64,000 nucleotides of DNA from Janthinobacterium sp. SUN073 (GTDB lineage Bacteria > Pseudomonadota > Gammaproteobacteria > Burkholderiales > Burkholderiaceae_D): positions 372,001 to 436,000 of the forward strand of contig NZ_JAPUBT010000005.1 in assembly GCF_030397665.1 (NCBI RefSeq), read 5' to 3'. The notes below the pieces were generated by a model. It was not told the origin of the DNA. It saw nothing but the letters and a program-made list of their open reading frames with translations, and did no database searches. This document shows positions 19,105 to 26,828 of the stretch, piece after piece; position 1 is the stretch's first letter, and each line of letters opens with the position of its first letter. The translations under genes and the position numbers were made by a program.

Positions 19105-20687
19105 TCGACGCTGCGTCCCTTCATGGCAAACAGGCCCTGCGGCCGGCGCTGGATGAAAATGATGATGAATACGAGAATGGCGATCTTCGCCAGCACGGCA
19201 CCCGCCACCGGCTCAAGAAATTTGTTGACTTCACCCAGGCCCAGCGCGGCGATCACGGTGCCGGCCAGCTGGCCCACGCCGCCCAGCACCACCACCATGA
19301 AGGAATCGACGATGTAGCTTTGGCCCAGGTCCGGCCCCACGTTGCCCAGCTGCGACAGCGCTACGCCGCCCAGTCCCGCGATGCCGGAACCGAGGCCGAA
19401 GGTCAGCATGTCGACCTTGCCCGTGGCCACACCCACGCAATCGGCCATGCGGCGGTTTTGCGTCACGGCCCGCACGAACAGGCCCAGCCGTGTCTTGTTC
19501 AGGATCAACCACACGGCCATGACGACGACGATGGCGAAGACGATGATGGCCAGCCGGTTGTACGGCAGCACGAGGCCACCCAGCACGGTGACGCCGCCCG
19601 ACATCCAGGCCGGGTTGGCCACTTCCACGTTTTGCGCGCCGAAGATCGTACGCACCGCCTGCATCAGGATCAGGCTGATGCCCCAGGTGGCCAGCAGGGT
19701 TTCCAGCGGCCGGCCATACAGCCAGCGGATCACCGTGCGTTCCAGCGCCACGCCCACCAGGCCGGCAACAACAAAGGCGGCCGGCAAGGCAGCCAGCAAA
19801 TACCAGTCCTGCTCGGCCGGCAAGTAGCTGCGGAAAAACAGCTGGCACAGATAGGTCGTGTAAGCGCCTATCATCAGCAATTCGCCATGTGCCATGTTGA
19901 TGATGCCCATCAAGCCGAAGGTGATGGCCAGGCCCAGCGCCGCCAGCAGCAGCACGCTGCCCAGGGAAATGCCGTAGAACACATTGCCGGCCAATTCCAT
20001 GCGTGACACTCGTCCCTTGATCTGGCGCATGGTCTCGATGGCGGCCAGCTGCACGGCTTCGTCGGGCTCCCCCTCTTTCTCCAGCATGGCTTGCAGCACG
20101 GGCAGCAAGCGCGCATCGCTGCTGCCGGCCAGGTCCTGCACGGCGGCCTTGCGCGTGGCAGCATCGGGCGCATGCAGGTTGGCGCTGGCGATCAGCACCT
20201 GCAAGATCCGTTTGATGTCAGCGTCGTTTTCCCGCGCCAGCGCGGTGCGGATCAGGGGAAGCTGCGCGGGATCAACGGCCTTCTGCAAGGCTTGCGCGGC
20301 CGCCAGCCGTACCGTCCGTTCCGGCGCCAGCAGCTGCAGGCCCGACAAGGCGCCCGCCACGGCCGCGCGCAAGCGGTTGTTGACCATCACGCTATCGATG
20401 CCGTCCGGCAGCGGCACGTTCTGGCCGATCGCCGGGTCATACGCCTGCTCGCCATCGACGACATACACCTTGCCATCGGGCGCGGCATACAAGGCGTCGT
20501 CCTGCAAGGCTTGCAGTACGCGAGCGGCCTCGGGCGTGGCCAGGGCGGCGATCTGCGCCACGGCGCCGATCCTGCTGTCGGGGTCGTCGCCGGACAGCGG
20601 CTTGAGTAATTCTGGAGGGATGGCGGCCTGCGCCAGCGAGGATAGCAACAGGCAGGAGAGGACCAGCAGTTTGGGGATGAACCTCAT
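19101..20687 (-). CDS. urtB: Urea ABC transporter permease UrtB
   Basis: A 528-residue protein, the long form usual for UrtB. From the chosen start M-R-F-I-P-K it has a signal peptide, a periplasmic helical-repeat domain (about 25-215) that is specific to UrtB and absent in LivH, then a LivH-like membrane domain with G-L-A-I-T-F-G-L-M-G-I-I-N-M-A-H-G-E. The role of the extra N-terminal domain is not settled. A palindrome lies in the 122-bp gap between urtA and urtB. Confidence 0.92.
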   Translation of the reverse strand: MRFIPKLLVLSCLLLSSLAQAAIPPELLKPLSGDDPDSRIGAVAQIAALATPEAARVLQALQDDALYAAPDGKVYVVDGEQAYDPAIGQNVPLPDGIDSVMVNNRLRAAVAGALSGLQLLAPERTVRLAAAQALQKAVDPAQLPLIRTALARENDADIKRILQVLIASANLHAPDAATRKAAVQDLAGSSDARLLPVLQAMLEKEGEPDEAVQLAAIETMRQIKGRVSRMELAGNVFYGISLGSVLLLAALGLAITFGLMGIINMAHGELLMIGAYTTYLCQLFFRSYLPAEQDWYLLAALPAAFVVAGLVGVALERTVIRWLYGRPLETLLATWGISLILMQAVRTIFGAQNVEVANPAWMSGGVTVLGGLVLPYNRLAIIVFAIVVVMAVWLILNKTRLGLFVRAVTQNRRMADCVGVATGKVDMLTFGLGSGIAGLGGVALSQLGNVGPDLGQSYIVDSFMVVVLGGVGQLAGTVIAALGLGEVNKFLEPVAGAVLAKIAILVFIIIFIQRRPQGLFAMKGRSVE

Positions 20688-20743
20688 TGTAAATTCCATG
20701 GAAAAACTGCACGGGGCGAACGCTTCCCCCAAAGGCGAGGACT

Positions 20744-20784
20744 GGGGTCGGATGGGGACGCCTAGTCCCTCAGGGTCCGACCCC
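20744..20784. repeat. GGGGTCGG palindrome between urtA and urtB
   Basis: GGGGTCGG (20744-20751) and CCGACCCC (20777-20784) form inverted arms. Related palindromes occur at 29614-29658 and 60148-60171. Inside the urt operon it may lower read-through from urtA into urtB, which fits the higher need for binding protein than for permease. Confidence 0.55.
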
Positions 20785-20809
20785 GGCATTTGCTGGTGGG
20801 TGAGAGCTC

Positions 20810-22063
20810 CTACAGCTTCTGCTTGCCCTCATTGCCCTTGATATACGGGCTCCACGGCTGGGCGCGTATCGGCTCCTTGGTTTTCCACACGACATTGAAT
20901 TGCCCATCGGCCTTGATCTCGCCGATCATCACGGGCTTGTGCAGATGGTGGTTCGTCGCATCCATGGTCAGGGTGAAGCCCGATGGTGCCTTGACGCTTT
21001 GGCCGGCCATGGCGGCGATGACCTTGTCCGTGTCCGTCGACTTGGCCTTTTCCACGGCTTGCGCCCACATGTGGATGCCCACATAAGTCGCTTCCATGGG
21101 GTCGTTCGTCACCACCGAACCCGCGTTCGGCAACTTTTGCGCCACGGCATACGCCTTCCACTGCTTGATGAAGGCCGTATTCACGGGGTTCTTGACGGAT
21201 TCAAAGTAATTCCACGCCGCCAAATGCCCGAGCAGCGGCTTGGTATCGATGCCGCGCAGCTCTTCCTCACCCACGGAAAACGCGACGACGGGCACGTCCG
21301 TGGCTTTCAGGCCCGCATTGCCCAGCTCCTTGTAGAACGGCACGTTCGAATCGCCATTGATGGTGGAAATGACGGCCGTCTTGCCGCCCGTGGAAAACTT
21401 CTTGATGTTGGCGACGATGGTTTGATAGTCGGCATGGCCGAACGGCGTGTAGACCTCGCTGATATCGCTATCCTTGACGCCCTTGCTTTTCAGGAAGGCG
21501 CGCAAGATCTTGTTGGTGGTGCGCGGATACACATAGTCCGTGCCCAGCAGCACGAAGCGCCTGGCGCCGCCGCCATCCTTGCTCATCAGGTATTCCACGG
21601 CGGGGATCGCCTGCTGGTTCGGTGCGGCGCCCGTATAAAACACATTCTTTTCCAGCTCCTCGCCCTCGTATTGCACGGGGTAAAACAGCAGGCTGTTGAG
21701 TTCCTTGAACACGGGCAAAACCGACTTGCGCGAGACAGACGTCCAGCAGCCGAACACCACGGCCACTTTATCTTGCGCCACCAGTTGGCGCGCTTTTTCC
21801 GCGAACAGGGGCCAATTCGACGCGGGGTCAACGACGACGGCTTCCAGCTTCTTGCCCAACACGCCACCCTTGGCATTGATTTCGGCAATCGTCATCAGCG
21901 CCACGTCTTTCAGCGACGTTTCGGAAATGGCCATGGTGCCCGACAGGGAGTGCAAGATGCCCACCTTGATGGTATCAGCGGCCAAGGCTGCCTGCATGCA
22001 AGTGGACGTGGCCAGGGCGAATGCGCCGGCGGCAGCCGCTTTCAGGATAATGCGTCGTGACAT
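20810..22063 (-). CDS. urtA: Urea ABC transporter substrate-binding protein UrtA
   Basis: A 417-residue periplasmic binding protein. The start M-S-R-R has AGGAG just upstream. A twin-arginine-like, Ala-rich signal peptide ends near A-L-A-A-D. The mature part begins I-K-V-G-I-L-H-S-L-S-G-T-M-A-I-S-E, the classic UrtA/AmiC-type opening, and contains F-G-C-W-T-S-V-S-R-K and Y-P-V-Q-Y-E-G, both strongly UrtA-like. It captures urea for UrtBC. It is the first gene of the operon and is preceded by a sigma-54 promoter and an NtrC-like site. Confidence 0.95.
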   Translation of the reverse strand: MSRRIILKAAAAGAFALATSTCMQAALAADTIKVGILHSLSGTMAISETSLKDVALMTIAEINAKGGVLGKKLEAVVVDPASNWPLFAEKARQLVAQDKVAVVFGCWTSVSRKSVLPVFKELNSLLFYPVQYEGEELEKNVFYTGAAPNQQAIPAVEYLMSKDGGGARRFVLLGTDYVYPRTTNKILRAFLKSKGVKDSDISEVYTPFGHADYQTIVANIKKFSTGGKTAVISTINGDSNVPFYKELGNAGLKATDVPVVAFSVGEEELRGIDTKPLLGHLAAWNYFESVKNPVNTAFIKQWKAYAVAQKLPNAGSVVTNDPMEATYVGIHMWAQAVEKAKSTDTDKVIAAMAGQSVKAPSGFTLTMDATNHHLHKPVMIGEIKADGQFNVVWKTKEPIRAQPWSPYIKGNEGKQKL

Positions 22064-22119
22064 GGGGACTCCTGTGAATGGTTCGTGGGGTGACGGACTG
22101 GGCATACGATGTTGTTAAA

Positions 22120-22134
22120 GCAGAATGCATGCCA
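22120..22134 (-). promoter_or_regulatory. Sigma-54 (RpoN) promoter of urtABCDE
   Basis: On the minus strand TGGCATGCATTCTGC has the invariant GG (-24) and GC (-12) separated by ten bases and matches the TGGCAC-N5-TTGC consensus closely. It lies about 57 bases upstream of the urtA start, so transcription would begin near 22109. Confidence 0.7.
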
Positions 22135-22185
22135 GGCACATTGCCCTGGAGTTGCGGGGAATGGGCAGCAAGGGTGGCGCGCGGC

Positions 22186-22200
22186 CCACCGTTTTGGTGC
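22186..22200. promoter_or_regulatory. NtrC-like binding site
   Basis: On the minus strand GCACC-AAAAC-GGTGG, close to the NtrC consensus GCACC-N5-GGTGC. It is centred about 85 bases upstream of the predicted sigma-54 start, the normal enhancer distance. This supports nitrogen-limitation control of urea uptake. The gap 22064-22424 otherwise holds only this promoter region and the one for the small lipoprotein. Confidence 0.55.
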
Positions 22201-22295
22201 GGCAGCGCCACTTCCTGGGGAATCCGGGGGAGGGGTGCGCCGTCGACAGGAAAAACGGCGAGGAAATGCCAATAATATAATTACTTAAAAACTAA

Positions 22296-22324
22296 TTGAG
22301 CTTTCTTGATAAGCGCACTAAGAT
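22296..22324 (+). promoter_or_regulatory. Sigma-70-type promoter for the small lipoprotein
   Basis: TTGAGC (22296-22301), a 17-bp spacer and TAAGAT (22319-22324). Transcription would start near 22331, about 95 bases before the lipoprotein start. Confidence 0.5.
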
Positions 22325-22424
22325 GTGATTCTCTTGCGTCGCATTGCTTGGCGGCGTAAGTAAACTGAAATCAGCGTGGCACTTGCTTCTTTCCCTTTAC
22401 TTAACTCACTTAGGTAGTTCACTC

Positions 22425-22619
22425 ATGAAAAATATGATCGCGGGCGTGTGCGCCCTGTTGCTGTTGAGCGCATGTGCCGCACCTACGACCCCGGCGGATG
22501 GCGTAAGCACGAGCCAGGTCAAGGTTGACGATGAAGGCAGTACGGGCAGCAATATCAAGAAGCGTCCGAAAAAAACGGCCGAAGTCGTGTCTGCCATCAC
22601 GGCAAACCGCAGCGTCTAA
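22425..22619 (+). CDS. Small lipoprotein (64 aa)
   Basis: M-K-N-M-I-A-G-V opens a short lipoprotein signal ending L-L-S-A-C with lipidated Cys17. The mature part is only 47 residues, Thr/Lys-rich, with the basic run K-K-R-P-K-K. No domain is recognised. The start has a weak AGGT site. It is divergent from urtA and has its own promoter. The function is unknown. Confidence 0.7.
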   Translation: MKNMIAGVCALLLLSACAAPTTPADGVSTSQVKVDDEGSTGSNIKKRPKKTAEVVSAITANRSV

Positions 22620-22650
22620 TCAAGCTGCGGCAAGCGTGTGACGCCGTTCC

Positions 22651-22673
22651 AGGGCCTGCAACGCGCAGGCCCT
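22651..22673. terminator. Hairpin between convergent lipoprotein genes
   Basis: AGGGCCTGC (22651-22659) and GCAGGCCCT (22665-22673) form a perfect 9-bp stem with a 5-base loop. It lacks a strong T tract on either strand. Its position between two convergent genes suggests a shared transcript end. Confidence 0.5.
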
Positions 22674-22694
22674 GTTCACATTTGCGGTGCGCGC

Positions 22695-23477
22695 CTAGCG
22701 TTTGATGCCGCGCAAGCGGCGCCAGCCCTTGCGGCCCAGCGGGAACAGCAGCACGAACGCGATCAGCCATGGCAGGATATACGCCATGGCCGTGATGGCG
22801 TTGGCCACGCCTTCGGACAGGTTTTCCGTGAAATTGCCCAGCGCGCGCTTGACGGGGCGCCAGAACGACTGCTTGCCTTCGGCGCTGATGGCCACGTTCA
22901 GCAAGTCCGTGTCGATGCGCTGCATCAACAGCGCATTGGCCGCCGTCGCCTGCTCCAGTTCCACCTGCACGGTGGCCAGTTCCTTGGTCACCTTGATCAG
23001 GGCATCGACATTCGCGCCCGAGCGCTTTTCCAGGTCCTGCAATTGCGCCTGGTACTGCTTGAGCATGTCCAGGCGTTTCTTGCTGTCGAGCACGGGACGC
23101 CCCAGGTCTTCCACCTTGGTGCCCTGGCTGGTGACATCACCTCCGGCCGCGACCAGCGCCACAAGCTTTTTGATGCCGGCCGGCTTGGCGCGCATGCTGA
23201 TGCGCGCATGCACGTAACGGCCGCCGTCAATGCTGGAGTCGAGCAGCAGACAGCCATTGTCCGTGTCGGCCTTGCAGGCGGCGACCACTTGTTCATACAG
23301 GGGCCGCACTTGCGCCTCATTCGTATCGACACTGACATTGTGCTCATAGGCAAGAAACTCGCTGCCTTTTTCCTTGCCATCGAGGCGCGCGGCGCTGGAC
23401 TGTCCGGCGCTCTCGCCCTTGCCGCCGCAACCGGCCAGCAGCAACAGGCCGATCAGGCTGATATACACTTTTTTCAT
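22695..23477 (-). CDS. DUF4349-type lipoprotein
   Basis: A 260-residue protein. The signal M-K-K-V-Y ... L-L-A-G-C gives lipidated Cys17. A soluble domain (about 40-130) is followed by a coiled coil (about 130-200; K-R-L-D-M-L-K-Q-Y-Q-A-Q-L-Q-D-L-E-K-R and later), then a single C-terminal membrane helix near 232-252 and a basic tail. This domain order matches DUF4349 proteins, whose function is not established. It lies 16 bases after the transglutaminase-like gene, probably in one operon. Confidence 0.75.
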   Translation of the reverse strand: MKKVYISLIGLLLLAGCGGKGESAGQSSAARLDGKEKGSEFLAYEHNVSVDTNEAQVRPLYEQVVAACKADTDNGCLLLDSSIDGGRYVHARISMRAKPAGIKKLVALVAAGGDVTSQGTKVEDLGRPVLDSKKRLDMLKQYQAQLQDLEKRSGANVDALIKVTKELATVQVELEQATAANALLMQRIDTDLLNVAISAEGKQSFWRPVKRALGNFTENLSEGVANAITAMAYILPWLIAFVLLFPLGRKGWRRLRGIKR

Positions 23478-23493
23478 GGTTTCTTTCTTTGGA

Positions 23494-24105
23494 TTATTTT
23501 TGCAGAGGCAACAATTCGATATCGGGCAAGTGCGCCGCCACGTCCTGCACCGTCGCATGGCCGGTCAGGGACGCCACCACCTGCGGCAATGGTTCCGCCC
23601 AGATTTCCGGCAAATCGCGCTCGTCGGGCGCCAGCACGGGAAAGGCCAGCTGCTCGCGTGGCGGCACGAACGCCGCGTCGACGCCAGGCTTGTTGCCGCG
23701 CGCATCGATGCGGTACCAGCCAAACGCTTGCAGATACACGGCGTTCAAGCCATGCAGGCAAAATGGCGGTCCCACTTCGCCCACGGCCAGACGCTGGTAG
23801 CACAGGCCGGCAGGAATGCCGTTGGCACGCAGCAGCGCGGCCAGCAGATGGCTCTTTGCATAACAGTAACCCGTGCCATGCTGCAAGACGTCGGAAGCGC
23901 GGCAGGTGACGGGATTGCGCTGATAATCCCAGCTGTGGGCGATCTCGTCGCGCACGAAGGCAAAGCAGCGGGCCGCGATGGCGGCGTCACCCACTGCGCC
24001 GACAGCCAGCTCGGCCGCCCTGGCGCGCACGGCTGGGTGCTCGCTGTCGATATATGTGCTGCTTGCCAGATATAGGGAAAAGTCGAGGGGAAAGTCGGTA
24101 GCCAT
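23494..24105 (-). CDS. Transglutaminase-like cysteine-protease-fold protein
   Basis: A 203-residue cytosolic protein. The catalytic triad of the transglutaminase-like fold is visible: Cys81 in H-G-T-G-Y-C-Y-A-K, His118 in C-L-H-G-L-N-A, Asp134 in Y-R-I-D-A-R-G. The spacing matches bacterial transglut_core proteins, which mostly act as peptidases or peptide-modifying enzymes. It is divergent from the DUF2760-Hsp70 operon and co-directional with the DUF4349 lipoprotein. The substrate is unknown. Confidence 0.85.
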   Translation of the reverse strand: MATDFPLDFSLYLASSTYIDSEHPAVRARAAELAVGAVGDAAIAARCFAFVRDEIAHSWDYQRNPVTCRASDVLQHGTGYCYAKSHLLAALLRANGIPAGLCYQRLAVGEVGPPFCLHGLNAVYLQAFGWYRIDARGNKPGVDAAFVPPREQLAFPVLAPDERDLPEIWAEPLPQVVASLTGHATVQDVAAHLPDIELLPLQK

Positions 24106-24228
24106 GGCATCAAGGTCTGGCGAAAAGATAATGCGCGATTCTAGTCGAAACGGCCCGGAATCGAGCGTTTCCTTGCGCAGGAACAAAGAAAAACCATGCG
24201 TCAGGCTGGCTGCGCCGGGGCCGGCGGC

Positions 24229-24257
24229 TTTGGCGGCGGGCCGGTAGCTGGTATCAT
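24229..24257 (+). promoter_or_regulatory. Possible extended -10 promoter of the DUF2760-Hsp70 operon, with leader hairpin
   Basis: TTTGGC (24229-24234), a 17-bp spacer and TATCAT (24252-24257) preceded by TGG, an extended -10 pattern. Just downstream, GCCGGCCC (24271-24278) and GGGCCGGC (24292-24299) form a perfect stem in the leader. Confidence 0.4.
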
Positions 24258-24379
24258 GCGGGCAAACGCAGCCGGCCCGATATGTACGACGGGGCCGGCA
24301 CACGCACTACCCTGCGAAGCGGCCCCGCCACCCGGCGCGCCGCCGACGCCACCCTACAGATCAGAGAAACGAGTTCCCT

Positions 24380-24958
24380 ATGAGCACCTCATCGTCCCAC
24401 CCATCGTTCTGGCGCAGAGTCCCGCTGGCTTTTGGCGCCTTTTTCAGCACCCTGTCGGACGCCGCCTATGCGGCCCGCGTGGAAAAACTGTCCTTGCCCG
24501 AGGTGGCGCCGGTGGCCCCTGTTCCTGCGCCTGCCCCCGTGCCAACGCCGGCCGCCGCACCCGTCATTTTGAAGGAAGCGACGCCGGACGCCGCCCTGCA
24601 ACTGCTGACCCTGCTGCAACGCGAAGCGCGATTGATCGACTTCACCCAGGAAAACCTGGGCAGCCATGCCGATGCCGACATCGGCGCGGCCGCCCGCGTC
24701 GTGCATGAAGGCTGCGCCAAGGTCATGCGCGAGTATTTCACCATCGACGCCGTGCGCCAGGAAGCCGAAGGCAGCCGCATCGTCCTGCAGGAAGGCTTTG
24801 ACAGTGCCCAGGTACGCCTGACTGGCAACGTCGTCGGTTCCGCGCCGTTCACGGGCACCCTCAGCCACCGCGGCTGGCGCGCTTCGAGCGTGCGCCTGCC
24901 GAAACTGAGCGAGCAGCACGACGCCGCCATCCTGGCGCCAGCCGAGGTGGAACTGTGA
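24380..24958 (+). CDS. DUF2760-domain protein
   Basis: A 192-residue protein. The N-terminus is amphipathic (W-R-R-V-P-L-A-F-G-A-F-F), followed by a Pro/Ala-rich linker (about 42-65). The C-terminal domain contains A-L-Q-L-L-T-L-L-Q-R-E-A-R-L-I-D-F, V-V-H-E-G-C-A-K-V and the closing A-P-A-E-V-E-L. This matches DUF2760 proteins, which are known mainly as the gene before two Hsp70-like genes. The stop overlaps the next start (GTGA). A cochaperone or adaptor role is an inference from gene order. Confidence 0.8.
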   Translation: MSTSSSHPSFWRRVPLAFGAFFSTLSDAAYAARVEKLSLPEVAPVAPVPAPAPVPTPAAAPVILKEATPDAALQLLTLLQREARLIDFTQENLGSHADADIGAAARVVHEGCAKVMREYFTIDAVRQEAEGSRIVLQEGFDSAQVRLTGNVVGSAPFTGTLSHRGWRASSVRLPKLSEQHDAAILAPAEVEL

Positions 24959-26826
24959 GCGATCAAGCCAACAACACCCCGCGCTACGCCATCGGCATCG
25001 ACCTGGGCACCACCCACAGCGCCCTGTCGTATGTGAACCTGGTCGAAAGCGATGGCGAAAATTCCAGCCACGGCGTGCTGAAAGTCCCGCAACTGTCGGC
25101 GCCCGGCACGGTAGAAGAATTGTCGCTGCTGCCGTCGTTCGTGTATTTGCCGCACGCCGACGAAGTGACGGCGGGCGACCTGGCCCTGCCCTGGGTCACC
25201 GAGGAAGCCGAAGCGCCGTTCGTCGTCGGCGAAATGGCCCGCAGCCGCGGCGCCACCACGCCGATTCGTCTGGTCTCGAGCGCGAAAAGCTGGCTGTGCC
25301 ACCCTGGCGTGGACCGCCGCGCGGCGATTCTGCCGAACGACGCGCCGCTTGAGGTGGCGCGCATTTCGCCCATCACGGCCGCCACGCGCTACCTGACGCA
25401 CTTGCGCCAAGCCTGGGACAACGCCCACCCGCAAGCGCCGTTCGCGCAGCAGGAAATCACCGTCACCATCCCCGCCTCGTTTGACCCGGCCGCGCGCGAG
25501 CTGACGATGGAAGCGGCGCAGGCGGCCGGCTACACCTCGCTGACCTTGCTGGAAGAACCGCAGGCGGCCCTGTACAGCTGGATCCAGACCAGCGAAGGAC
25601 GCTGGCGCAAGGAAGTCAAGCCGGGCGACATCATTTTAGTGGTCGACGTGGGCGGCGGCACCAGCGACTTTTCGCTGATCGCCGTGCTGGAACGCGATGG
25701 CGTGCTGGAACCGCACAGGGTCGCCGTCGGTGAGCACATCCTGCTCGGTGGCGACAATATGGACCTGGCGCTGGCCCACCTGGTGGCCCGCAAGCTGGCC
25801 GCCAACGGCACCCAGCTGGACGCCTGGCAAATGCGCGCGCTCACTTACGGCTGCCGCAGCGCCAAGGAAAGCCTGCTGGCCGACAGCGGCCTCGATGTGG
25901 CACCGATCGTCGTGCCCAGCCGCGGCTCGAAACTGATCGGCGGCTCCATCCGCACGGAACTGACGCGCGCGGAAGTGTCCACCTTCATTCTCGACGGTTT
26001 CTTCCCGCAGGTGGAAGCATCGAGCCGCCCTGCCGTGCGCACGCGCGCCGGCCTGACGCAACTGGGCTTGCCGTATGCGCAGGACGCGGCCATCACGCGC
26101 CACCTGGCAGCCTTCCTGGGCCGCCAAGTGGCGGCCACCAGCGAACTGGAAGGCTTCGCGGGCCGCCAGTCGCAAGATGCCAGCTTTTTGCACCCGACCG
26201 CCGTGCTGTTCAACGGCGGCGTCTTCAAGTCCGACTTGCTGGTGCAGCGCATCATGGCGACAGTCAACGACTGGCTGTACCTGGAAGGCGCGGAACCGGC
26301 GCGCATGCTGGCCGGGGCCGACCTGGACCTGGCCGTCGCGCGCGGCGCCGCCTACTACAGCTACGTGCGGCGCGGCCATGGCGTGCGCATCCGCGGCGGC
26401 ACGGCCAGCGCCTTCTACGTGGCCATCGAATCGGCCATGCCCGCCATTCCCGGCATGGAACCGCCGATCCAGGCCCTGTGCGTGGCGCCGTTCGGCATGG
26501 AAGAAGGCAGCGAACTGGAATTGCCAGGCCAGCAATTCGGCCTGGTGGTGGGAGAGCCCGTGCACTTCCGCTTCTTCGCCTCGTCCACGCGCCGCAACGA
26601 CCAGATCGGCGACTTGCTCGACTTCTGGGGCCCCGATGAATTGCAGGAACTGAGCGAAATCCAGGCGACGCTGTCCGCCGAAGGCCGCTCGGCTGGCGAC
26701 GTGGTGCAAGTCAAACTGCACGCCAGAGTCACGGAAGCGGGCACCTTGGAGCTGCTGGCCGTCTCCCCTGACGGCGCCGAACGCTGGAAGGTGGAATTCG
26801 ACGTGCGCGGCACGCCGCAGCAATAA
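24955..26826 (+). CDS. Hsp70-family protein, first of a pair
   Basis: A 623-residue protein starting at a GTG that overlaps the DUF2760 stop by four bases. ATPase motifs: phosphate 1 I-G-I-D-L-G-T-T-H-S near residue 13, connect and phosphate 2 V-D-V-G-G-G-T-S-D-F near 229, and the adenosine motif in V-L-F-N-G-G-V-F-K. It diverges from DnaK and has a short beta-type C-terminal region but no helical lid or E-E-V-D-like end. It is probably a specialised ATP-dependent chaperone acting with its neighbour. The client is unknown. Confidence 0.88.
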   Translation: MSDQANNTPRYAIGIDLGTTHSALSYVNLVESDGENSSHGVLKVPQLSAPGTVEELSLLPSFVYLPHADEVTAGDLALPWVTEEAEAPFVVGEMARSRGATTPIRLVSSAKSWLCHPGVDRRAAILPNDAPLEVARISPITAATRYLTHLRQAWDNAHPQAPFAQQEITVTIPASFDPAARELTMEAAQAAGYTSLTLLEEPQAALYSWIQTSEGRWRKEVKPGDIILVVDVGGGTSDFSLIAVLERDGVLEPHRVAVGEHILLGGDNMDLALAHLVARKLAANGTQLDAWQMRALTYGCRSAKESLLADSGLDVAPIVVPSRGSKLIGGSIRTELTRAEVSTFILDGFFPQVEASSRPAVRTRAGLTQLGLPYAQDAAITRHLAAFLGRQVAATSELEGFAGRQSQDASFLHPTAVLFNGGVFKSDLLVQRIMATVNDWLYLEGAEPARMLAGADLDLAVARGAAYYSYVRRGHGVRIRGGTASAFYVAIESAMPAIPGMEPPIQALCVAPFGMEEGSELELPGQQFGLVVGEPVHFRFFASSTRRNDQIGDLLDFWGPDELQELSEIQATLSAEGRSAGDVVQVKLHARVTEAGTLELLAVSPDGAERWKVEFDVRGTPQQ

Positions 26827-26828
26827 GC

